A DNA stretch of 5,039 nucleotides from RGIG1828 sp045546535 (GTDB lineage: Bacteria > Bacillota > Clostridia > UMGS1810), in contig JAZQDA010000114.1 in the NCBI GenBank assembly GCA_045546535.1, positions 1 to 5,039 on the forward strand. Direction: 5' to 3'. The position numbers and the translations under genes were made by a program. Below the pieces are notes generated by a model, which was not told the DNA's origin, did no database searches, and saw only the letters and a list, made by a program, of their open reading frames with translations. Of this stretch, positions 1 to 5,039 are shown piece by piece (positions within the stretch are counted from its first letter, which is position 1; each line of letters begins with the position of its first letter).

Positions 1-1950
1 TGTGAATTTCTGTGTACCAACAGAAACAAAGTCAGAAAGGTCGAAAACATTCTTACCTTGAACCAAAGCACCGGTAAGAAGAATTGTAGAACCACTTTTC
101 CAAGTGTAAGTTGCATCGAATGTTTCTCCGTCCTCATCAACAGATGAGAAATTGATTTCAACCTCTGCCTTATCACTTGTAGTGATGATTAAAGGAGAAG
201 CGGTAACTCTTTCAACTGTAACGGTTGTAGTCGTAGTAGAACCACCGCCACCGCCTCCAGTTGCAGGAAGTGTAGTCTGACTTGCGATTTCTTCATCAGA
301 ACCCTTAACCTGATACAATGTCAAAACATAATTACCCGTATCTTCGTTCTTTGTGATTGTGTGATAGTAGGTATATCCTTCGGTATCAAGGTTGTCAACA
401 TCACTACGAATCTTATCAACGGTCTGTGACAAAGAAGAAATGTTTGTTGACAGTGAAGTAATATCATCAGAGTTTGCTTCGATATTCTTTGCATTATTGG
501 CGATGCTTTCATTGATAAGGGAGATTTTTGCGTTAATCTCATCCTTGGTGTAACTGTTGCCACCAATCATATGGAAGTCGCCATTGATAAATCTGTAATG
601 GATGTAAGAACCGCTTTCACTATCCACAACATAGTAATCGGTGAATTCATTACCTTGTTCTGTACTCGGTAAAGTGGCTGATACATATGCGATTGAACCA
701 GCAACAACTTCCCAATAACCATCAATCCACTTGTAGTACAAGCAACCAGAAGAAGATTTCAAGATATAGTCAATATCTTCTTCGCCTTCAGCGGGTAACT
801 CTGTAACAACAAGGGTAGAAGTACCGCCGAACATATCCCACTTGGCATCGCCATTGTCATCAACAATCCACCAGTATTTGTCGTAACCCTCACCAGATTC
901 CTTTGGAATAAGGTAGAAAATCATTGATTCACCAACCAAAGGCAACTCATCCACAAATTCGATTGTGAAAGCCTTGTAGTCAGAAAGTAATGCCTGTGCG
1001 TAGTTTCTTGACAAAGTAACAGCACCACGGAGAGCATCACCAAGATTTGTGTAATATACATCATCGGTCAACACATAAGCATCTTGAATTTCTTCTTTAA
1101 CCTTGTTCAAATTGTTTTGAACAGTGTCGGCACGAGACTGTGCATAGTCGTACACATCGACTTTACGATTTAATTTATCGTACACACTCGGCTGCATAGC
1201 GGTTTCAGCCAGAGTTAAAATGTCGTTCAATTCGGAGTTTACCTTGCTACGAGTGATACTACCATCGGCAATGGTTAAGTTAGCCAGAGTACCAGCGGCA
1301 AGATATTCTTCCATTTCTTTCACAACGGCTGCTTCAATCAAAGAAGCAATAACTTCGTTGCTTTCAAGTTGTGTAACCTTAATGCTTAATTCATCAACTT
1401 CGGACTGACTTGCTTTCAATGCAATAGCATCAGCATTTGCCTTTTCAGCAGCCTTTGCTCTCGCAATTTCTGCTGTTAAGTCTGATTGTGCCGCTTTCTT
1501 GTTAATCTGAATCTGCAAATCCTTATCAACCGCCTGTAAGTCGGCTGCATTCTGCTCATTCCAAGTAAGCAACGTATTAACCTTGGTAACAAGTTGATTA
1601 TAAAGAGATTCAGAAATTTCGGTGCTGTTAGCATCAGAAACAAGAATATTTTCGTCAATAGACAGTGTAAGATAGTTAGTAGTAGCGATAGTCTTATCAT
1701 TGCTACCATAAAGCATAAGGGTACAAGTACCTACCCCAATTTCGGATGGCAAATAGGCACTGTTGTTTTCATCAAGGTATGCGTTATACGCAACACCATT
1801 CTGTTGAAATTGTGCGAAGGTCATTAAATCGTCCCAATCGCCGGTGAGGTTGAATGTAAACCTTACGAACTCTTGTGTTCCGGCAACAAGACTTTTTAGA
1901 TTCGTCGCAATCTTCAATTTTTGATTGGCAACATTAACTAATATATCCAT
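1..1950 (-). CDS. Phage tail/baseplate fibre protein, BppU-like N-terminus (3' end outside window)
   Basis: Open frame of 650 codons with no stop, running off the left edge, so the protein is longer than seen. The start is the ATG at 1948-1950, set by AGGAGG nine bases upstream. Residues 1-103 form a beta-rich domain resembling the N-terminal domain of phage baseplate upper proteins (FTFNLTGDWDDL, then a LPSEIGVGTCTLMLYG stretch), the part that docks fibres to the baseplate. Residues 110-200 are Ala/Lys/Glu-rich coiled coil. Residues 222-236 carry the fibre motif IADGSITRSKV. Residues 332-465 hold three tandem repeats built on LPxxGE...Y...W...G. Residues 468-520 are a second coiled coil (SLSTNISSLSQTVDKI). 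A hexaglycine and Thr-rich hinge (565-576) leads into a beta-rich, Ig-like region (577-650 and beyond). The probable role is an elongated trimeric fibre for host binding; the family assignment is from pattern recognition. The receptor-binding tip is probably in the missing C-terminus. Confidence 0.88.
   Translation of the reverse strand, partial: MDILVNVANQKLKIATNLKSLVAGTQEFVRFTFNLTGDWDDLMTFAQFQQNGVAYNAYLDENNSAYLPSEIGVGTCTLMLYGSNDKTIATTNYLTLSIDENILVSDANSTEISESLYNQLVTKVNTLLTWNEQNAADLQAVDKDLQIQINKKAAQSDLTAEIARAKAAEKANADAIALKASQSEVDELSIKVTQLESNEVIASLIEAAVVKEMEEYLAAGTLANLTIADGSITRSKVNSELNDILTLAETAMQPSVYDKLNRKVDVYDYAQSRADTVQNNLNKVKEEIQDAYVLTDDVYYTNLGDALRGAVTLSRNYAQALLSDYKAFTIEFVDELPLVGESMIFYLIPKESGEGYDKYWWIVDDNGDAKWDMFGGTSTLVVTELPAEGEEDIDYILKSSSGCLYYKWIDGYWEVVAGSIAYVSATLPSTEQGNEFTDYYVVDSESGSYIHYRFINGDFHMIGGNSYTKDEINAKISLINESIANNAKNIEANSDDITSLSTNISSLSQTVDKIRSDVDNLDTEGYTYYHTITKNEDTGNYVLTLYQVKGSDEEIASQTTLPATGGGGGGSTTTTTVTVERVTASPLIITTSDKAEVEINFSSVDEDGETFDATYTWKSGSTILLTGALVQGKNVFDLSDFVSVGTQKFT
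241..258 (-). other. Hexaglycine hinge encoded by a GGN run
   Basis: Six consecutive Gly codons (residues 565-570 of the fibre protein) precede a Ser and five Thr residues. On the coding strand this is an 18-base GGN tract with a GGCGGT internal repeat. It separates the second coiled-coil section from a beta-rich C-terminal domain and probably serves as a flexible linker. A simple tract like this could change length by slippage in steps of three. Confidence 0.7.
556..957 (-). repeat. Three tandem degenerate protein repeats in the fibre gene
   Basis: Residues about 332-380, 381-423 and 424-465 of the fibre protein align as three copies of one unit of roughly 42-49 residues. Each begins with a V/A-x-x-LP turn (DELPLVGES, TELPAEGEE, ATLPSTEQG). 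Each continues with a Y-containing strand (FYLIPKESG, DYILKSSSG, YYVVDSESG) and a Tyr/Trp-rich strand (YDKYWWIVDD, LYYKWIDG, IHYRFING). Each closes with W or F followed by a Gly (WDMFGG, WEVVAG, FHMIGG). DNA identity between copies is low, so this is an old duplication kept as a fold. Similar LP...GE...Y...W repeats are common in fibres of Firmicutes phages; the function here is presumed surface binding or a shaft spacer. Confidence 0.75.
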
Positions 1951-1959
1951 TCAATATTT

Positions 1960-1965
1960 CCTCCT
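1960..1965 (-). promoter_or_regulatory. Ribosome binding site of the fibre gene
   Basis: AGGAGG on the minus strand, nine bases before the ATG at 1950. It fixes the start of the open-ended fibre frame, which otherwise could only be inferred. Confidence 0.9.
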
Positions 1966-1983
1966 GAAATACAATGTAATAAA

Positions 1984-2012
1984 GCGGTATGAGCCGTTTA
2001 GACCCATACCGC
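1984..2012 (-). terminator. Stem-loop between holin-like and fibre genes, possible terminator or attenuator
   Basis: On the minus strand GCGGTATG (2012-2005) pairs perfectly with CATACCGC (1991-1984). Four further inner pairs, two of them G-U, give a 12-bp stem with a 5-base loop. TTTATT follows on the same strand, a short and interrupted U tract, so intrinsic termination would be partial. It lies 61 bases after the stop of the membrane-protein gene and only about 19 bases before the fibre ribosome binding site, leaving almost no room for a separate promoter. It may therefore be a leaky terminator setting the ratio of lysis to fibre transcript, or a processing or stability hairpin. The plus strand lacks a T run after the hairpin, so it does not look bidirectional. 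Confidence 0.6.
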
Positions 2013-2073
2013 CATTTATGAACACCAATTTAAGGGTGCAAATACAATTTTGCTAATTTATAAAATAGGAGTT

Positions 2074-2610
2074 TTATTTTTTCTTTGTGTCATCGACATA
2101 CTTTGCTGTGCAAGCATATCTGTGTTCAATTTCCACGGGTGGTCTTTTCGGCAAGGCTCTGATTTCATTCATTAAGCCAAGCACAAATGAGTTGCCGTGT
2201 TCTCTTTCATAAACTGCAAATCGTTTTTCAAGACATTCCATAGAGTAGTCATCAATCCACTCCTGTTGGTACACGAAATAGTGGTGTTGATTTGTAATAA
2301 AAGCCTTAATATCCTCTTTATCGGATTCCGTAAGCAATTCGATTTGAGTATTCATTTTCTCAATGACTTTGTTAAGTTTCTCGAAGTTTTCATCAATCTT
2401 TTTCTTTTCATCGTAGAACTTATTCAAATCATCAATTTCCTCTTGCAAGGTTTCGTGTTCCTTTTTTGCCTTTAAATCTTTGTCGTTCATCTTCTTGATT
2501 CTGTCTCTAATCCAATCAGAAGCATTCACCATCTCCTTAATTGCAAAAAACAAAAGCACAATGAAAATCAAGATGTCTGACAAAGAATACTTTGTAAGTA
2601 ATTCTTCCAT
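2074..2610 (-). CDS. Single-pass membrane, coiled-coil protein; holin-like or lysis-accessory candidate
   Basis: 178 residues, ATG at 2608-2610 with GGAGG nine bases upstream, TAA stop. Residues about 10-25 (LSDILIFIVLLFFAIK) form one hydrophobic helix with a short acidic N-terminus before it. Residues 32-95 are highly charged and heptad-like (KKMNDKDLKAKK, EEIDDLNKFYDEKKK, ENFEKLNKVIEKM), predicted coiled coil. Residues 97-153 form a compact helical region ending in GNSFVLGLMNEIRALP, a pattern I associate with small proteins next to lysins in Firmicutes phages. The tail is basic (DDTKKK). One membrane helix with a coiled coil is compatible with XhlA-like or class III holin-type proteins, though XhlA carries its helix at the other end. 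The function rests mainly on its position, 70 bases downstream of the lysin. It could instead be a membrane anchor or an unrelated accessory protein. The gene is certain; the holin role is tentative. Confidence 0.85.
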   Translation of the reverse strand: MEELLTKYSLSDILIFIVLLFFAIKEMVNASDWIRDRIKKMNDKDLKAKKEHETLQEEIDDLNKFYDEKKKIDENFEKLNKVIEKMNTQIELLTESDKEDIKAFITNQHHYFVYQQEWIDDYSMECLEKRFAVYEREHGNSFVLGLMNEIRALPKRPPVEIEHRYACTAKYVDDTKKK

Positions 2611-2619
2611 CTATAATAT

Positions 2620-2647
2620 CCTCCAGTTCAATAGTCATTGAAGGGGG
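2620..2647 (-). promoter_or_regulatory. Hairpin that can sequester the ribosome binding site of the holin-like gene
   Basis: On the minus strand TTCAAT (2642-2637) and ATTGAA (2632-2627) form a perfect 6-bp stem with loop GACT. Just outside it, CCCCC (2647-2643) faces GGAGG (2624-2620), the ribosome binding site of the 2610 gene. They pair as CC-GG, one C-A mismatch, then CC-GG, with a 2-base bulge (CT) on the 3' side. Formed fully, this structure would hide the ribosome binding site. The pairing is seen directly; its stability and use are inferred. Confidence 0.45.
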
Positions 2648-2680
2648 ATTATATTAACATCACTTTACATTTCTACAAGA

Positions 2681-4003
2681 TTAGATTTTCTTGACATAAT
2701 CAAGGCTGACCCATCCATCTCTGTTCTTTTCGTAAGACTTCAATAATCCCCATTTAGTTGCACCAGTTCCAGAGGATTCGCCCACGATTGTGTAAACACC
2801 CTTATCCTTAATAGAACCTCTGATGCCATAGTTTGTACCAGCACCTTTGCGAATGTTCAATGAACTCGCAGTAACTTTGACCTTATAAGGAGTAAAGGTC
2901 GCAGGAGCAGCAGATGTGACACCAGCGGCATTCTTTGCATCGGCATAAGAAATCCAGCCTGTAACTTGTCCTGATTTACCAACATTTGCGGTGCTATTCG
3001 TAATACGAATTCTGTTGTTGATAACATCTTTGCTCCATACATAGTAAGTACCACTTCTTGTTGCGGCTTTTGTAGCAGCACCAGAAGAAGCGTACAAAGC
3101 AACATTTTTGAGAGTTAATTTCGTACCGGCAGTAATTGTGGTCACGGCAGGAGTTGAAGGAGCAGGAGTGGTAGGCTTCGGAGTTTCCGTCTTAATAGCA
3201 GACACAGTAGATGCATCTACCCAGCCATAAACACCACTAATAAAAGCACCCTTATCATTCACCGCACGGAGATGATATGGATGCTTGCCAGCCTCATATG
3301 TACTTGTAACCTTTGCCTTACTTGCCTTAACATTTGTACCATTTGCGGCACTTGCAGAGCCATAGTGTTTGCCACCTGCGAAGTTTACAATGTCGCCCTC
3401 TTTGAACTGTAACTTTGAAGTAGAGGGAGCGGGAGTAGGTGTAGTAGGAGCAGGAGTTGTTGATTCGGTAACTCCAAGTCTCTTATTAACTTCCTCTGCA
3501 ATGTAACCGTGCTTATTGTATAAGTAATCGCCCGGACAAGACTTGTTTGCATAGTCTCTATGAACAGTCATATTACAACCATTTCTATGGTTCACTCTGT
3601 CATCCTTATTTGTAGACCAAACAAGTTTCTTAATGCCATTTCTCTTACAGATGTCGGCAACCAACTCAATAAGAGCGGCAAGAGCCTTGTCTTTAACAGC
3701 ATAAGGATGAGTTGTATCGCTTGCTACCTCAATAGTAATTGCTCTGTGGTCATTGGCTGCATTTGAAGAACACCAAGAGCGGTCTTTTTCCTCAACATAC
3801 ATACCAATTCTTCCGTCATAACCAACACCGTAGTTTGAGGAAGCCTGTCTTGAAGTAGGAGCAAATACATTACCCAGCGTTTCAACTGAACACTGACCTA
3901 CCACACAATGGATTGTAATGCAATCAATCTTGTGGTTTCTCGGACTTGTCCTGTTAGGACTAATTTTTGTGTACGAAACTAAACTACTGTTTGTATATCC
4001 CAT
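2681..4003 (-). CDS. Possible internal translation product: amidase + SH3 modules only (440 aa)
   Basis: Inside the lysin frame, Met276 (ATG at 4001-4003) is preceded by GGAGGT (4015-4010) with a six-base spacer, as good a start signal as those of the neighbouring genes. The product would begin MGYTNSSLVSYTKISPNRTS, which looks like the natural N-terminus of stand-alone Firmicutes phage amidases. It would carry the complete zinc amidase domain and the three C-terminal wall-binding modules but no lysozyme domain. In-frame secondary starts that give shorter lysin products are known in other Gram-positive phage endolysins, for example CD27L and Lys170, where the short product is the wall-binding part. 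Here the predicted short form would itself be an active enzyme. Expression is inferred from sequence only. Confidence 0.55.
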   Translation of the reverse strand: MGYTNSSLVSYTKISPNRTSPRNHKIDCITIHCVVGQCSVETLGNVFAPTSRQASSNYGVGYDGRIGMYVEEKDRSWCSSNAANDHRAITIEVASDTTHPYAVKDKALAALIELVADICKRNGIKKLVWSTNKDDRVNHRNGCNMTVHRDYANKSCPGDYLYNKHGYIAEEVNKRLGVTESTTPAPTTPTPAPSTSKLQFKEGDIVNFAGGKHYGSASAANGTNVKASKAKVTSTYEAGKHPYHLRAVNDKGAFISGVYGWVDASTVSAIKTETPKPTTPAPSTPAVTTITAGTKLTLKNVALYASSGAATKAATRSGTYYVWSKDVINNRIRITNSTANVGKSGQVTGWISYADAKNAAGVTSAAPATFTPYKVKVTASSLNIRKGAGTNYGIRGSIKDKGVYTIVGESSGTGATKWGLLKSYEKNRDGWVSLDYVKKI

Positions 4004-4828
4004 AGTTGTACCTCCAGTCTGTTTGTCTGTTTCTTCGGTTGTATTTTCTTTGTGTAATCCTTTGATGTTGGCTTCATCCACCCAACCGTAAACGGTAGAG
4101 CCTCCACCAGAGGTTCTGATTAAATGATAGGGATGTTTTGCACCCTCAACTCTTTTCGATACCTTTGCTACACCAGCCTTACAAGTAGAACCCTTGTCAG
4201 AATTGCTACTGATATAATGAGTAGTGCCGATAAAATCAACGATGTCGTTTTCGTTGTATTTCAATCCTGTTGAAGTTGTGGTTTTTGTGGCATATTGGTC
4301 GTAATATGTCTGTCCGAAACCAGCACGTTTCTTTTTGGTATCTTCCTTCTGTTCTTCTGTGCCGTTAATAATGACACCGGGACATTCGTAGTTCACAAGA
4401 ACCGCATCGGAAGCCTGCCTCACAGATGTTGCAGTTTTAAGAATATTGAGAGTGGATTTATAACCCTCACTCAACTCTTTATAAATAAAGTCAAGTTGCA
4501 TTTCCAAATCTCCAATGGAAACACCCCTTGACACCATAAATTCATATAATGCTTTCTTGCGACTCCAATAAGTCCACTGTGCTAAAAACGCACCTTGTTT
4601 ATCATAAACAAATTGGTCTTTTGTATATGTACCATTGTCGATAGCGGCAACATACTCATCATCAGTCATACCCAACTTTGTATTGCCCGTGTTCTGCAAG
4701 TTATTAGGTTTTAAACCACTTTCAGCATATAGATTTCCCATCATTCCGGCTGTTCCGAAATCAGTAAATCCCTTCGATTTAAAATAATTCCAAATCTTTT
4801 CAGCATTTGTATTACCTTTCAGAGACAT
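2681..4828 (-). CDS. Two-enzyme phage lysin: tail-lysozyme domain + N-acetylmuramoyl-L-alanine amidase + SH3-like wall-binding modules
   Basis: 715 residues, with ATG at 4826-4828 preceded by AAGGAGGT five bases upstream. Residues 7-178 match the phage tail lysozyme family (Phage_lysozyme2): GMMGNLYAESGLKPNNLQ contains the likely catalytic Glu36, followed by the conserved GAFLAQWTYWSRK block. This domain should cut the glycan strand. Residues 189-257 are an SH3-like module (NENDIVDF...HPYHLIR...YGWVD). Residues 289-451 are an amidase_2 domain that cleaves the MurNAc-L-Ala bond. Its zinc ligands are His307 (ITIHC), His423 (MTVHRDY) and Cys431 (KSCPG), the H-x7-C spacing of T7 lysozyme, with Lys429 two before the Cys also conserved. 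A second copy of the SH3-like module (473-545), a related beta module (562-634) and a C-terminal bacterial SH3 domain (647-715, SLNIRKGAGTNYG) follow, joined by Pro/Thr/Ala linkers. No signal peptide is seen, so release would need a holin. It could be an endolysin or a virion-associated lysin; the adjacent membrane protein favours endolysin. Confidence 0.95.
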   Translation of the reverse strand: MSLKGNTNAEKIWNYFKSKGFTDFGTAGMMGNLYAESGLKPNNLQNTGNTKLGMTDDEYVAAIDNGTYTKDQFVYDKQGAFLAQWTYWSRKKALYEFMVSRGVSIGDLEMQLDFIYKELSEGYKSTLNILKTATSVRQASDAVLVNYECPGVIINGTEEQKEDTKKKRAGFGQTYYDQYATKTTTSTGLKYNENDIVDFIGTTHYISSNSDKGSTCKAGVAKVSKRVEGAKHPYHLIRTSGGGSTVYGWVDEANIKGLHKENTTEETDKQTGGTTMGYTNSSLVSYTKISPNRTSPRNHKIDCITIHCVVGQCSVETLGNVFAPTSRQASSNYGVGYDGRIGMYVEEKDRSWCSSNAANDHRAITIEVASDTTHPYAVKDKALAALIELVADICKRNGIKKLVWSTNKDDRVNHRNGCNMTVHRDYANKSCPGDYLYNKHGYIAEEVNKRLGVTESTTPAPTTPTPAPSTSKLQFKEGDIVNFAGGKHYGSASAANGTNVKASKAKVTSTYEAGKHPYHLRAVNDKGAFISGVYGWVDASTVSAIKTETPKPTTPAPSTPAVTTITAGTKLTLKNVALYASSGAATKAATRSGTYYVWSKDVINNRIRITNSTANVGKSGQVTGWISYADAKNAAGVTSAAPATFTPYKVKVTASSLNIRKGAGTNYGIRGSIKDKGVYTIVGESSGTGATKWGLLKSYEKNRDGWVSLDYVKKI
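3194..3412 (-). repeat. SH3-like module, copy 2, in the lysin
   Basis: Residues 473-545, the partner of the copy at 190-257. It is flanked on both sides by Pro/Thr/Ala linkers (residues 454-471 and 547-561), as expected for an independently folding wall-binding module. It is slightly longer than copy 1 because of extra residues before YGWVD (NDKGAFISGV). Confidence 0.8.
4010..4015 (-). promoter_or_regulatory. Internal ribosome binding site within the lysin gene
   Basis: GGAGGT on the minus strand, six bases before an in-frame ATG. It encodes the Gly-Gly of TGGTTM in the full-length protein, in the linker between the first SH3-like module and the amidase domain. A ribosome site in exactly this linker is unlikely to be forced by protein sequence, since linkers tolerate most residues and codons. 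Confidence 0.65.
4058..4261 (-). repeat. SH3-like module, copy 1, in the lysin
   Basis: Residues 190-257 of the lysin align over their full length with residues 473-545. Shared positions include NENDIVDF / KEGDIVNF, a THY / KHY turn, AKV, a KHPYHL block and YGWVD. This copy lies between the lysozyme and amidase domains; the other follows the amidase. Probably a peptidoglycan-binding module duplicated or acquired with the N-terminal enzyme. Confidence 0.8.
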
Positions 4829-4833
4829 TTTGT

Positions 4834-4841
4834 ACCTCCTT
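4834..4841 (-). promoter_or_regulatory. Ribosome binding site of the lysin
   Basis: AAGGAGGT on the minus strand, five bases before the ATG at 4828 and starting two bases after the TAG of the upstream endonuclease gene. The close packing suggests the lysin can be translated from a message that also covers the upstream gene. I see no convincing promoter in the 15-base gap. Confidence 0.9.
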
Positions 4842-4843
4842 TT

Positions 4844-5039
4844 CTAACTCACATATGACCACCTAAATCCAGCAGCAGTCTTTCTATCTCCTGTGCAACA
4901 CCTAACAATATTGCCGTGTGATGCACCAGTGTCATCTTCTGCTTGCTGCATTGTGTCATATTTACATATAATTTCATTTGTTTCTTTATCTCTCTTATAT
5001 ACTGGCGTTATATGGTGAGCATCTTTGCCGGTCTTACCG
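4844..5039 (-). CDS. Homing endonuclease, C-terminal fragment with NUMOD1/IENR1-like domain (5' part outside window)
   Basis: Sixty-four residues plus a TAG stop (4844-4846) are visible; the start and nuclease domain lie beyond the right edge. The fragment opens GKTGKD, the Gly/Lys-rich link typical after NUMOD3-type motifs. It continues TPVYKRDKETNEIICKYDTM, then a helix-turn-helix-like stretch (QQAEDDTGASHGNIVRCC), and ends RKTAAGFRWSYVS. This order (short strand pair, sxxxA helix, GxSxxNIxxCCxG, RKTAGGFxWxY) is the hallmark DNA-binding tail of phage-encoded HNH and GIY-YIG homing endonucleases. The nuclease class cannot be told from this piece. It ends 15 bases before the lysin start, with no visible intron boundary between them, so it looks free-standing, though its far side is unseen. 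Such genes typically cut a nearby allele lacking them and spread by repair. Confidence 0.85.
   Translation of the reverse strand, partial: GKTGKDAHHITPVYKRDKETNEIICKYDTMQQAEDDTGASHGNIVRCCTGDRKTAAGFRWSYVS

Noticed and set aside
1..1950. Diversity-generating retroelement target in the fibre gene
   Set aside because: No reverse transcriptase, no template-like repeat and no Asn-codon-rich variable region are visible. The C-terminus, where such a region would lie, is outside the window.
1967..2048. Nine-base direct repeat ATTGTATTT (minus strand; 1967-1975 and 2040-2048) flanking the stem-loop
   Set aside because: Short and AT-rich, so chance is likely. It is not symmetric about the hairpin, and there is no sign of an inserted element between the copies.
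2030..2085. Possible promoter (ATGACA and TATAAA on the minus strand) near the end of the membrane-protein gene
   Set aside because: The spacing is about 25 bases, too long for a sigma-70-type promoter. TATAAA-like strings are expected in such AT-rich sequence.
2197..2475. Plus-strand frame of 92 codons rich in Phe/Leu/Ile opposite the coiled-coil gene
   Set aside because: It is antisense to Lys/Glu-rich coiled-coil codons, which produce Phe/Leu-rich complements automatically. No ribosome binding site precedes its ATG.
2857..3105. Second minus-strand frame of 82 codons inside the lysin
   Set aside because: It overlaps the SH3-like modules of the lysin in another frame, lacks a ribosome binding site, and reads as a low-complexity Leu/Val-rich shadow.
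4995..5039. DAHHITP in the endonuclease fragment resembling the first His pair of an HNH active site
   Set aside because: The residues run straight into the NUMOD1-like tail, with no room for the Asn and final His of an HNH fold. The position matches the normal linker after GKTGKD.

Overview
The window is a stretch of a tailed-phage or prophage genome. All four recognisable genes are on the minus strand, so transcription runs from high to low coordinates. The AT-rich composition, strong AGGAGG-type ribosome binding sites before every complete gene, and the amidase/SH3 architecture of the lysin point to a low-GC Firmicutes host, probably a gut Clostridia-type bacterium. The host is an inference; there is no host marker gene here. 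The standard genetic code fits, with TAG and TAA both used as stops and no in-frame stops in the long frames.

Layout in transcription order: (1) 5039-4844, the C-terminal 64 residues of a probable homing endonuclease with a NUMOD1/IENR1-like DNA-binding tail, cut by the window edge. (2) 4828-2681, a 715-residue two-enzyme peptidoglycan hydrolase: phage tail-lysozyme domain, SH3-like domain, zinc amidase_2 domain, then three more SH3-like or wall-binding modules joined by Pro/Thr linkers. (3) 2610-2074, a 178-residue protein with one N-terminal membrane helix and a long coiled coil, a holin-like or lysis-accessory candidate. (4) A hairpin resembling a terminator at 1984-2012. (5) 1950 to the left edge, the first 650 residues of a large tail or baseplate fibre protein with a BppU-like N-terminus, two coiled-coil regions, three tandem receptor-type repeats, and a Gly/Thr-rich hinge into a beta-rich domain. 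This gene is open at the window edge, so it has no stop here.

The lysin and membrane protein look like a lysis pair: the lysin cuts both the glycan strand and the peptide link, and the membrane protein could control access to the wall. The fibre protein would work in host recognition. The most interesting signals are regulatory or evolutionary. A complete ribosome binding site plus ATG lies inside the lysin gene exactly at the lysozyme/amidase boundary, suggesting a gene fusion that still makes a second, amidase-only protein. A predicted hairpin can cover the ribosome binding site of the membrane protein. The lysis genes lie upstream of the fibre gene, the reverse of the usual order. A homing endonuclease sits directly against the lysin. 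I found no RNA genes, CRISPR array, insertion sequence, origin or convincing promoter. No gap between genes is longer than about 125 bases, and the plus strand carries only shadows of the minus-strand genes.
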